Shown piece by piece: positions 1-12,094 of a stretch of 64,000 nt of DNA. The position numbers and the translations under genes were made by a program. This DNA comes from Paragordius varius (Eukaryota > Nematomorpha). Position 1 is the stretch's first letter. Each line of letters opens with the position of its first letter. The notes below the pieces were generated by a model. That model had not been told where the DNA came from. It saw only the letters and a program-made list of their open reading frames with translations, and did no database searches. Location: assembly GCA_964247055.1 (NCBI GenBank), contig OZ176054.1, positions 434,001 to 498,000 on the forward strand. The letters run 5' to 3'.

Positions 1-447
1 TCATCACCCCAAATATTGTCGAGATCGGAGTATAAATGTAATTTTTTTGAATTTTTTAAATATTTAAAAAATTTATTTTATACGATTTTAAAAATAAAAA
101 TGGCTACCTAAAATCCAAATTTGATCAGGTGATGTCGCCATAATTTTTTTTGGGTAACCCTATGGTGGTTCCATCATCACCCCAAATATTTTTGATATCG
201 GACTTTAAATGTAATTTTTATGAATTTTTTAAATATTTAAAAAATTTATTTTATACGATTTTAAAAATAAAAATGGCTACCTAAAATCCAAATTTGATCA
301 GGTGATGTCGCCATAATTTTTTTTGGGTAGCCCTATAGTAGTTCCATCATCACCCCAAATATTTTTGAGATCGGAGTATAAATGTAATTTTTATGAATTT
401 TTTAAATATTTAAAAAATTTATTTTATACGATTTTAAAAATAAAAAT

Positions 448-504
448 GGCTACCTAAAATCCAAATTTGATCAGGTGATGTCACCATAATTTATTTGGGT
501 AGCC
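448..504. other. Nested dyad in satellite A: GGCTACC...GGTGATGTCACC...GGTAGCC
   Basis: An inner inverted repeat GGTGA-TG-TCACC occupies 474-485. It is enclosed by 7-bp outer arms GGCTACC (448-454) and GGTAGCC (498-504), which are reverse complements. The inner dyad is perfect only in the GTCACC class; GTCGCC and GTCACT monomers have one mismatched pair. The outer dyad is broken in GGGTGGCC and GGGTAACC monomers. The most variable sites of the monomer therefore fall on the symmetry-determining bases. The sequence does not show whether this is a protein site, a hairpin or coincidence. Confidence 0.8.
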
Positions 505-518
505 CTATAGTAGTTCCA

Positions 519-690
519 TCATCACCCCAAATATTTTTGAGATCGGAGTATAAATGTAATTTTTATGAATTTTTTAAATATTTAAAAAATTTATTTTATA
601 CGATTTTAAAAATAAAAATGGCTATTTAAAATCCAAATTTGATCAGGTGATGTCGCCATAATTTTTTTGGGTAACCCTATGGTGGTTCCA
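519..690 (+). repeat. Satellite A reference monomer (172 bp)
   Basis: This is a convenient type monomer. In order it has TCATCACCCC, a variable TTTTTGAGATCGG segment, GTATAAATG, a 24-bp AT-only palindrome (568-591), TTATTTTATACGATTTT, an A-rich stretch ending AAAAATGGC, TCCAAATTTGATCAGGTGATG, and an end module of GGGTARCCCTAT plus GTTCCA. It also carries the rarer GGCTATTTAAAATCC state at about 622, shared with monomers at 2175, 7001, 8894, 14927 and 16820. The length is close to nucleosome repeat length, as is common for centromeric satellites; that is family knowledge and does not show function here. Confidence 0.93.
568..591. other. Perfect 24-bp AT-only palindrome in satellite A
   Basis: The segment is AATTTTTT, then AAATATTT, then AAAAAATT, and it equals its own reverse complement over all 24 positions. 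It is present in almost every monomer of the array. Flanking bases (G on the left, T on the right) end the symmetry. Exceptions are few: a T-to-C change at 4711, 12637 and 21769, a 4-bp loss at about 8671 and 16597, an A-to-T change near 9712, and a rearranged form (TTTTTTTAATAATT) near 22975. It could form a cruciform or bind a homodimeric protein or AT-hook protein; the sequence shows only the symmetry. Confidence 0.93.
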
Positions 691-1386
691 TCATCACCCC
701 AAATATTTTTGAGATCGGAGTATAAATGTAATTTTTATGAATTTTTTAAATATTTAAAAAATTTATTTTATACGATTTTAAAAATAAAAATGGCTACCTA
801 AAATCCAAATTTGATCAGGTGATGTCACCATAATTTATTTGGGTAGCCCTATAGTAGTTTCATCATCACCCCAAATATTGTCGAGATCGGAGTATAAATG
901 TAATTTTTTTGAATTTTTTAAATATTTAAAAAATTTATTTTATACGATTTTAAAAATAAAAATGGCTACCTAAAATCCAAATTTGATCAGGTGATGTCGC
1001 CATAATTTTTTTTGGGTAACCCTATGGTGGTTCCATCATCACCCCAAATATTTTTGATATCGGACTTTAAATGTAATTTTTATGAATTTTTTAAATATTT
1101 AAAAAATTTATTTTATACGATTTTAAAAATAAAAATGGCTACCTAAAATCCAAATTTGATCAGGTGATGTCGCCATAATTTTTTTTGGGTAGCCCTATAG
1201 TAGTTCCATCATCACCCCAAATATTTTTGAGATCGGAGTATAAATGTAATTTTTATGAATTTTTTAAATATTTAAAAAATTTATTTTATACGATTTTAAA
1301 AATAAAAATGGCTACCTAAAATCCAAATTTGATCAGGTGATGTCACTATAATTTTTTTGGGTGGCCCTATGGTAGTTCCATCATCA

Positions 1387-1403
1387 CCCCAAATATTTTG
1401 GGG
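1387..1403. other. CCCCAAATATTTTGGGG dyad of the GGGG subfamily
   Basis: The arms CCCCAAA and TTTGGGG (7 bp) flank a 3-nt centre. The dyad exists only in monomers carrying TTTTGGGGATCGG. The CTTTGGGG form keeps the arms intact, because its change falls in the centre. TTTTTGAG and TTGTCGAG monomers lack the right arm. The dyad therefore marks one of the two main subfamilies, which alternate irregularly along the array. Confidence 0.85.
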
Positions 1404-4168
1404 ATCGGACTATAAATGTAATTTTTATGAATTTTTTAAATATTTAAAAAATTTATTTTATAAGATTTTAAAAATAAAAATGGCTACCTAAAATCCAAAT
1501 TTGATCAGGTGATGTCACCATAATTTATTTGGGTAGCCCTATGGTAGTTCCATCATAACCCCAAATATTTTTGAGATGGGACTTTAAATGTAATTTTTAT
1601 GAATTTTTTAAATATTTAAAAAATTTATTTTATACGATTTTAAAAATAAAAATGGCTACCTAAAATCCAAATTTGATCAGGTGATGTCACCATAAATTTT
1701 TGTGGGTAGTCCTATGGTAGTTCCATCATCACCCCAAATATTGTCGAGATCGGAGTATAAATGTAGTTTTTTTGAATTTTTTAAATATTTAAAAAATTTA
1801 TTTTATACGATTTTAAAAATAAAAATGGCTACCTAAAATCCAAATTTGATCAGGTGATGTCGCCATAATTTTTTTTGGGTAGCCCTATAGTAGTTCCATC
1901 ATCACCCCAAATATTTTTGAGATCGGAGTATAAATGTAATTTTTATGAATTTTTTAAATATTTAAAAAATTTATTTTATACGATTTTAAAAATAAAAATG
2001 GCTACCTAAAATCCAAATTTGATCAGGTGATGTCACCATAATTTATTTGGGTAGCCCTATAGTAGTTCCATCATCACCCCAAATATTTTTGAGATCGGAG
2101 TATAAATGTAATTTTTATGAATTTTTTAAATATTTAAAAAATTTATTTTATACGATTTTAAAAATAAAAATGGCTATTTAAAATCCAAATTTGATCAGGT
2201 GATGTCACCATAAATTTTTGTGGGTAGTCCTATGGTAGTTCCATCATCACCCCAAATATTGTCGAGATCGGAGTATAAATGTAGTTTTTTTGAATTTTTT
2301 AAATATTTAAAAAATTTATTTTATACGATTTTAAAAATAAAAATGGCTACCTAAAATCCAAATTTGATCAGGTGATGTCACCATAATTTATTTGGGTAGC
2401 CCTATGGTAGTTCCATCATCACCCCAAATATTTTGGGGATCGGACTATAAATGTAATTTTTATAAATTTTTTAAATATTTAAAAAATTTATTTTATAAGA
2501 TTTTAAAAATAAAAATGGCTACCTAAAATCCAAATTTGATCAGGTGATGTCACCATAATTTATTTGGGTAGCCCTATGGTAGTTCCATCATCACCCCAAA
2601 TATTTTGGGGATCGGACTATAAATGTAATTTTTATGAATTTTTTAAATATTTAAAAAATTAATTTTATACGATTTTAAAAATAAAAATGGCTACCTAAAA
2701 TCCAAATTTGATCAGGTGATGTCGCCATAATTTTTTTTGGGTAGCCCTATGGTAGTTCCATCATAACCCCAAATATTTTTGAGATCGGACTTTAAATGTA
2801 ATTTTTATGAATTTTTTAAATATTTAAAAAATTTATTTTATACGATTTTAAAAATAAAAATGGCTACCTAAAATCCAAATTTGATCAGGTGATGTCGCCA
2901 TAATTTTTTTTGGGTAGCCCTAAAGTAGTTCCATCATCACCCCAAATATTTTTGAGATCGGAGTATAAATGTAATTTTTATGAATTTTTTAAATATTTAA
3001 AAAATTTATTTTATACGATTTTAAAAATAAAAATGGCTACCTAAAATCCAAATTTGATCAGGTGATGTCACTATAATTTTTTTGGGTGGCCCTATGGTAG
3101 TTCCATCATCACCCCAAATATTTTGGGGATCGGACTATAAATGTAATTTTTATGAATTTTTTAAATATTTAAAAAATTTATTTTATAAGATTTTAAAAAT
3201 AAAAATGGCTACCTAAAATCCAAATTTGATCAGGTGATGTCACCATAATTTATTTGGGTAGCCCTATAGTAGTTCCATCATCACCCCAAATATTTTTGAG
3301 ATCGGAGTATAAATGTAATTTTTATGAATTTTTTAAATATTTAAAAAATTTATTTTATACGATTTTAAAAATAAAAATGGCTACCTAAAATCCAAATTTG
3401 ATCAGGTGATGTCACTATAATTTTTTTGGGTAGCCCTATGGTAGTTCCATCATCACCCCAAATATTTTGGGGATCGGACTATAAATGTAATTTTTATGAA
3501 TTTTTTAAATATTTAAAAAATTTATTTTATACGATTTTAAAAATAAAAATGGCTACCTAAAATCCAAATTTGATCAGGTGATGTCACCATAATTTATTTG
3601 GGTAGCCCTATGGTAGTTCCATCATCACCCCAAATATTTTGGGGATCGGACTATAAATGTAATTTTTATGAATTTTTTAAATATTTAAAAAATTAATTTT
3701 ATACGATTTTAAAAATAAAAATGGCTACCTAAAATCCAAATTTGATCAGGTGATGTCACCATAATTTATTTGGGTAGCCCTATGGTAGTTCCATCATCAC
3801 CCCAAATATTTTGGGGATCGGAGTATAAATGTAATTTTTATGAATTTTTTAAATATTTAAAAAATTTATTTTATAAGATTTTAAAAATAAAAATGGCTAC
3901 CTAAAATCCAAATTTGATCAGGTGATGTCACTATAATTTTTTTGGGTAGCCCTATGGTAGTTCCATCATCACCCCAAATATTTTGGGGATCGGACTATAA
4001 ATGTAATTTTTATGAATTTTTTAAATATTTAAAAAATTTATTTTATACGATTTTAAAAATAAAAATGGCTACCTAAAATCCAAATTTGATCAGGTGATGT
4101 CGCCATAATTTTTTTTGGGTAGCCCTATGGTAGTTCCATCATAACCCCAAATATTTTTGAGATCGGAC

Positions 4169-7100
4169 TTTAAATATAATTTTTATGAATTTTTTAAATA
4201 TTTAAAAAATTTATTTTATACGATTTTAAAAATAAAAATGGCTACCTAAAATCCAAATTTGATCAGGTGATGTCGCCATAATTTTTTTTGGGTAGCCCTA
4301 TAGTAGTTCCATCATCACCCCAAATATTTTTGAGATCGGAGTATAAATGTAATTTTTATGAATTTTTTAAATATTTAAAAAATTTATTTTATACGATTTT
4401 AAAAATAAAAATGGCTACCTAAAATCCAAATTTGATCAGGTGATGTCACTATAATTTTTTTGGGTGGCCCTATGGTAGTTCCATCATCACCCCAAATATT
4501 TTGGGGATCGGACTATAAATGTAATTTTTATGAATTTTTTAAATATTTAAAAAATTTATTTTATACGATTTTAAAAATAAAAATGGCTACCTAAAATCCA
4601 AATTTGATCAGGTGATGTCACCATAATTTATTTGGGTAGCCCTATAGTAGTTCCATCATCACCCCAAATATTTTTGAGATCGGAGTATAAATGTAATTTT
4701 TATGAATTTTTCAAATATTTAAAAAATTTATTTTATACGATTTTAAAAATAAAAATGGCTACCTAAAATCCAAATTTGATCAGGTGATGTCACCATAATT
4801 TATTTGGGTAGCCCTATGGTAGTTCCATCATCACCCCAAATATTTTGGGGATCGGACTATAAATGTAATTTTTATAAATTTTTTAAATATTTAAAAAATT
4901 TATTTTATAAGATTTTAAAAATAAAAATGGCTACCTAAAATCCAAATTTGATCAGGTGATGTCACCATAATTTATTTGGGTAGCCCTATGGTAGTTCCAT
5001 CATCACCCCAAATATTTTGGGGATCGGACTATAAATGTAATTTTAATGAATTTTTTAAATATTTAAAAAATTTATTTTATACGATTTTAAAAATAAAAAT
5101 GGCTACCTAAAATCCAAATTTGATCAGGTGATGTCACCATAATTTATTTGGGTAGCCCTATGGTAGTTCCATCATCACCCCAAATATTTTGGGGATCGGA
5201 CTATAAATGTAATTTTTATAAATTTTTTAAATATTTAAAAAATTTATTTTATAAGATTTTAAAAATAAAAATGGGTACCTAAAATCCAAATTTGATCAGG
5301 TGATGTCACCATAATTTATTTGGGTAGCCCTATGGTAGTTCCATCATCACCCCAAATATTTTGGGGATCGGACTATAAATGTAATTTTTATGAATTTTTT
5401 AAATATTTAAAAAATTAATTTTATACGATTTTAAAAATAAAAATGGCTACCTAAAATCCAAATTTGATCAGGTGATGTCGCCATAATTTTTTTTGGGTAG
5501 CCCTATGGTAGTTCCATCATAACCCCAAATATTTTTGAGATCGGACTTTAAATGTAATTTTTATGAATTTTTTAAATATTTAAAAAATTTATTTTATACG
5601 ATTTTAAAAATAAAAATGGCTACCTAAAATCCAAATTTGATCAGGTGATGTCGCCATAATTTTTTTTGGGTAGCCCTATAGTAGTTCCATCATCACCCCA
5701 AATATTTTTGAGATCGGAGTATAAATGTAATTTTTATGAATTTTTTAAATATTTAAAAAATTTATTTTATACGATTTTAAAAATAAAAATGGCTACCTAA
5801 AATCCAAATTTGATCAGGTGATGTCACTATAATTTTTTTGGGTGGCCCTATGGTAGTTCCATCATCACCCCAAATATTTTGGGGATCGGACTATAAATGT
5901 AATTTTTATGAATTTTTTAAATATTTAAAAAATTTATTTTATAAGATTTTAAAAATAAAAATGGCTACCTAAAATCCAAATTTGATCAGGTGATGTCACC
6001 ATAATTTATTTGGGTAGCCCTATGGTAGTTCCATCATCACCCCAAATATTTTGGGGATCGGACTTTAAATGTAATTTTTATGAATTTTTTAAATATTTAA
6101 AAAATTTATTTTATACGATTTTAAAAATAAAAATGGCTACCTAAAATCCAAATTTGATCAGGTGATGTCACCATAAATTTTTGTGGGTAGTCCTATGGTA
6201 GTTCCATCATCACCCCAAATATTGTCGAGATCGGAGTATAAATGTAGTTTTTTTGAATTTTTTAAATATTTAAAAAATTTATTTTATACGATTTTAAAAA
6301 TAAAAATGGCTACCTAAAATCCAAATTTGATCAGGTGATGTCGCCATAATTTTTTTTGGGTAGCCCTATAGTAGTTCCATCATCACCCCAAATATTTTTG
6401 AGATCGGAGTATAAATGTAATTTTTATGAATTTTTTAAATATTTAAAAAATTTATTTTATACGATTTTAAAAATAAAAATGGCTACCTAAAATCCAAATT
6501 TGATCAGGTGATGTCACCATAATTTATTTGGGTAGCCCTATAGTAGTTCCATCATCACCCCAAATATTTGTGAGATCGGAGTATAAATGTAATTTTTATG
6601 AATTTTTTAAATATTTAAAAAATTTATTTTATAAGATTTTAAAAATAAAAATGGCTACCTAAAATCCAAATTTGATCAGGTGATGTCGCCATAATTTTTT
6701 TTGGGTAGCCCTATAGTAGTTCCATCATCACCCCAAATATTTTTGAGATCGGAGTATAAATGTAATTTTTATGAATTTTTTAAATATTTAAAAAATTTAT
6801 TTTATACGATTTTAAAAATAAAAATGGCTACCTAAAATCCAAATTTGATCAGGTGATGTCACCATAATTTATTTGGGTAGCCCTATAGTAGTTCCATCAT
6901 CACCCCAAATATTTTTGAGATCGGAGTATAAATGTAATTTTTATGAATTTTTTAAATATTTAAAAAATTTATTTTATACGATTTTAAAAATAAAAATGGC
7001 TATTTAAAATCCAAATTTGATCAGGTGATGTCGCCATAATTTTTTTGGGTAACCCTATGGTGGTTCCATCATCACCCCAAATATTTTTGAGATCGGAGTA

Positions 7101-10100
7101 TAAATGTAATTTTTATGAATTTTTTAAATATTTAAAAAATTTATTTTATACGATTTTAAAAATAAAAATGGCTACCTAAAATCCAAATTTGATCAGGTGA
7201 TGTCACCATAATTTATTTGGGTAGCCCTATAGTAGTTTCATCATCACCCCAAATATTGTCGAGATCGGAGTATAAATGTAATTTTTTTGAATTTTTTAAA
7301 TATTTAAAAAATTTATTTTATACGATTTTAAAAATAAAAATGGCTACCTAAAATCCAAATTTGATCAGGTGATGTCGCCATAATTTTTTTTGGGTAACCC
7401 TATGGTGGTTCCATCATCACCCCAAATATTTTTGATATCGGACTTTAAATGTAATTTTTATGAATTTTTTAAATATTTAAAAAATTTATTTTATACGATT
7501 TTAAAAATAAAAATGGCTACCTAAAATCCAAATTTGATCAGGTGATGTCGCCATAATTTTTTTTGGGTAGCCCTATAGTAGTTCCATCATCACCCCAAAT
7601 ATTTTTGAGATCGGAGTATAAATGTAATTTTTATGAATTTTTTAAATATTTAAAAAATTTATTTTATACGATTTTAAAAATAAAAATGGCTACCTAAAAT
7701 CCAAATTTGATCAGGTGATGTCACTATAATTTTTTTGGGTGGCCCTATGGTAGTTCCATCATCACCCCAAATATTTTGGGGATCGGACTATAAATGTAAT
7801 TTTTATGAATTTTTTAAATATTTAAAAAATTTATTTTATAAGATTTTAAAAATAAAAATGGCTACCTATAATCCAAATTTGATCAGGTGATGTCACCATA
7901 ATTTATTTGGGTAGCCCTATGGTAGTTCCATCATAACCCCAAATATTTTTGAGATGGGACTTTAAATGTAATTTTTATGAATTTTTTAAATATTTAAAAA
8001 ATTTATTTTATACGATTTTAAAAATAAAAATGGCTACCTAAAATCCAAATTTGATCAGGTGATGTCACCATAAATTTTTGTGGGTAGTCCTATGGTAGTT
8101 CCATCATCACCCCAAATATTGTCGAGATCGGAGTATAAATGTAGTTTTTTTGAATTTTTTAAATATTTAAAAAATTTATTTTATACGATTTTAAAAATAA
8201 AAATGGCTACCTAAAATCCAAATTTGATCAGGTGATGTCGCCATAATTTTTTTTGGGTAGCCCTATAGTAGTTCCATCATCACCCCAAATATTTTTGAGA
8301 TCGGAGTATAAATGTAATTTTTATGAATTTTTTAAATATTTAAAAAATTTATTTTATACGATTTTAAAAATAAAAATGGCTACCTAAAATCCAAATTTGA
8401 TCAGGTGATGTCACCATAATTTATTTGGGTAGCCCTATAGTAGTTCCATCATCACCCCAAATATTTTTGAGATCGGAGTATAAATGTAATTTTTATGAAT
8501 TTTTTAAATATTTAAAAAATTTATTTTATAAGATTTTAAAAATAAAAATGGCTACCTAAAATCCAAATTTGATCAGGTGATGTCGCCATAATTTTTTTTG
8601 GGTAGCCCTATAGTAGTTCCATCATCACCCCAAATATTTTTGAGATCGGAGTATAAATGTAATTTTTATGATTTAAATATTTAAAAAATTTATTTTATAC
8701 GATTTTAAAAATAAAAATGGCTACCTAAAATCCAAATTTGATCAGGTGATGTCACCATAATTTATTTGGGTAGCCCTATAGTAGTTCCATCATCACCCCA
8801 AATATTTTTGAGATCGGAGTATAAATGTAATTTTTATGAATTTTTTAAATATTTAAAAAATTTATTTTATACGATTTTAAAAATAAAAATGGCTATTTAA
8901 AATCCAAATTTGATCAGGTGATGTCGCCATAATTTTTTTGGGTAACCCTATGGTGGTTCCATCATCACCCCAAATATTTTTGAGATCGGAGTATAAATGT
9001 AATTTTTATGAATTTTTTAAATATTTAAAAAATTTATTTTATACGATTTTAAAAATAAAAATGGCTACCTAAAATCCAAATTTGATCAGGTGATGTCACC
9101 ATAATTTATTTGGGTAGCCCTATAGTAGTTTCATCATCACCCCAAATATTGTCGAGATCGGAGTATAAATGTAATTTTTTTGAATTTTTTAAATATTTAA
9201 AAAATTTATTTTATACGATTTTAAAAATAAAAATGGCTACCTAAAATCCAAATTTGATCAGGTGATGTCGCCATAATTTTTTTTGGGTAACCCTATGGTG
9301 GTTCCATCATCACCCCAAATATTTTTGATATCGGACTTTAAATGTAATTTTTATGAATTTTTTAAATATTTAAAAAATTTATTTTATACGATTTTAAAAA
9401 TAAAAATGGCTACCTAAAATCCAAATTTGATCAGGTGAATGTCGCCATAATTTTTTTTGGGTAGCCCTATAGTAGTTCCATCATCACCCCAAATATTTTT
9501 GAGATCGGAGTATAAATGTAATTTTTATGAATTTTTTAAATATTTAAAAAATTTATTTTATACGATTTTAAAAATAAAAATGGCTACCTAAAATCCAAAT
9601 TTGATCAGGTGATGTCACTATAATTTTTTTGGGTAGCCCTATGGTAGTTCCATCATCACCCCAAATATTTTGGGGATCGGACTATAAATGTAATTTTTAT
9701 GAATTTTTTAATTATTTAAAAAATTTATTTTATAAGATTTTAAAAATAAAAATGGCTACCTAAAATCCAAATTTGATCAGGTGATGTCGCCATAATTTTT
9801 TTTGGGTAGCCCTATGGTAGTTCCATCATCACCCCAAATACTTTGGGGATCGGACTATAAATGTAATTTTAATGAATTTTTTAAATATTTAAAAAATTTA
9901 TTTTATACGATTTTAAAAATAAAAATGGCTACCTAAAATCCAAATTTGATCAGGTGATGTCACCATAATTTATTTGGGTAGCCCTATGGTAGTTCCATCA
10001 TCACCCCAAATATTTTGGGGATCGGACTATAAATGTAATTTTTATGAATTTTTTAAATATTTAAAAAATTAATTTTATACGATTTTAAAAATAAAAATGG

Positions 10101-12094
10101 CTACCTAAAATCCAAATTTGATCAGGTGATGTCGCCATAATTTTTTTTGGGTAGCCCTATGGTAGTTCCATCATAACCCCAAATATTTTTGAGATCGGAC
10201 TTTAAATGTAATTTTTATGAATTTTTTAAATATTTAAAAAATTTATTTTATACGATTTTAAAAATAAAAATGGCTACCTAAAATCCAAATTTGATCAGGT
10301 GATGTCGCCATAATTTTTTTTGGGTAGCCCTAAAGTAGTTCCATCATCACCCCAAATATTTTTGAGATCGGAGTATAAATGTAATTTTTATGAATTTTTT
10401 AAATATTTAAAAAATTTATTTTATACGATTTTAAAAATAAAAATGGCTACCTAAAATCCAAATTTGATCAGGTGATGTCACTATAATTTTTTTGGGTGGC
10501 CCTATGGTAGTTCCATCATCACCCCAAATATTTTGGGGATCGGACTATAAATGTAATTTTTATGAATTTTTTAAATATTTAAAAAATTTATTTTATACGA
10601 TTTTAAAAATAAAAATGGCTACCTAAAATCCAAATTTGATCAGGTGATGTCACCATAATTTATTTGGGTAGCCCTATGGTAGTTCCATCATCACCCCAAA
10701 TATTTTGGGGATCGGACTATAAATGTAATTTTTATGAATTTTTTAAATATTTAAAAAATTAATTTTATACGATTTTAAAAATAAAAATGGCTACCTAAAA
10801 TCCAAATTTGATCAGGTGATGTCACCATAATTTATTTGGGTAGCCCTATGGTAGTTCCATCATCACCCCAAATATTTTGGGGATCGGACTATAAATGTAA
10901 TTTTTATGAATTTTTTAAATATTTAAAAAATTTATTTTATAAGATTTTAAAAATAAAAATGGCTACCTAAAATCCAAATTTGATCAGGTGATGTCACTAT
11001 AATTTTTTTGGGTAGCCCTATGGTAGTTCCATCATCACCCCAAATATTTTGGGGATCGGACTATAAATGTAATTTTTATGAATTTTTTAAATATTTAAAA
11101 AATTTATTTTATAAGATTTTAAAAATAAAAATGGCTACCTAAAATCCAAATTTGATCAGGTGATGTCACCATAATTTATTTGGGTAGCCCTATAGTAGTT
11201 CCATCATCACCCCAAATATTTTTGAGATCGGAGTATAAATGTAATTTTTATGAATTTTTTAAATATTTAAAAAATTTATTTTATACGATTTTAAAAATAA
11301 AAATGGCTACCTAAAATCCAAATTTGATCAGGTGATGTCACTATAATTTTTTTGGGTAGCCCTATGGTAGTTCCATCATCACCCCAAATATTTTGGGGAT
11401 CGGACTATAAATGTAATTTTTATGAATTTTTTAAATATTTAAAAAATTTATTTTATACGATTTTAAAAATAAAAATGGCTACCTAAAATCCAAATTTGAT
11501 CAGGTGATGTCACCATAATTTATTTGGGTAGCCCTATGGTAGTTCCATCATCACCCCAAATATTTTGGGGATCGGACTATAAATGTAATTTTTATGAATT
11601 TTTTAAATATTTAAAAAATTAATTTTATACGATTTTAAAAATAAAAATGGCTACCTAAAATCCAAATTTGATCAGGTGATGTCACCATAATTTATTTGGG
11701 TAGCCCTATGGTAGTTCCATCATCACCCCAAATATTTTGGGGATCGGACTATAAATGTAATTTTTATGAATTTTTTAAATATTTAAAAAATTTATTTTAT
11801 AAGATTTTAAAAATAAAAATGGCTACCTAAAATCCAAATTTGATCAGGTGATGTCACTATAATTTTTTTGGGTAGCCCTATGGTAGTTCCATCATCACCC
11901 CAAATATTTTGGGGATCGGACTATAAATGTAATTTTTATGAATTTTTTAAATATTTAAAAAATTTATTTTATACGATTTTAAAAATAAAAATGGCTACCT
12001 AAAATCCAAATTTGATCAGGTGATGTCGCCATAATTTTTTTTGGGTAGCCCTATGGTAGTTCCATCATAACCCCAAATATTTTTGAGATCGGAC
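4169..12094 (+). repeat. Satellite A higher-order repeat, copy 1 (7926 bp)
   Basis: The phase is arbitrary and is set at the private TTTAAATATA variant. Markers repeat exactly 7926 bp later: 4169/12095, TTCAAATATT 4711/12637, ATGGGTACCT 5271/13197, TTTGTGAG 6570/14496, TTTCATCATC 7241/15167, GTGAATGTCG 9439/17365, and a 4-bp loss at 8671/16597. No net indel occurs between them, so 46 monomers were copied as a block. Inside it a block of 11 monomers is repeated at 1893-bp spacing (7001/8894 and 7241/9134). Confidence 0.9.

Larger units (their letters stand above)
1..3280 (+). repeat. Satellite A left segment, copies at 6378- and 7410-bp offsets
   Basis: The first two monomers (TTGTCGAG type, then TTTTTGATATCGG type) recur at 863 onward, after a 5-monomer step of 862 bp. 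From about 347 to 1900, private markers repeat 6378 bp downstream: GGCTATTTAA at 623 and 7001, TTTCATCATC at 863 and 7241, TTGAGATGGG at 1571 and 7949. From about 2430 to 3240 the offset is 7410 bp (AAAAAATTAATTTT near 2661 and 10071; CCCTAAAGTAG at 2921 and 10331). The segment is therefore a rearranged, partly shortened version of the order further right. At about 3280 the offset becomes 7926 because the downstream copy carries three extra monomers. Confidence 0.8.

Noticed and set aside
474..485. E-box (CAGGTG) in satellite A as a transcription factor site
   Set aside because: A 6-bp match inside a repeated unit with no gene nearby is not evidence of regulation.
568..591. Rho-independent terminator or promoter reading of the AT palindrome
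   Set aside because: It has no GC stem and no adjacent gene, and a prokaryotic reading does not fit the satellite context.
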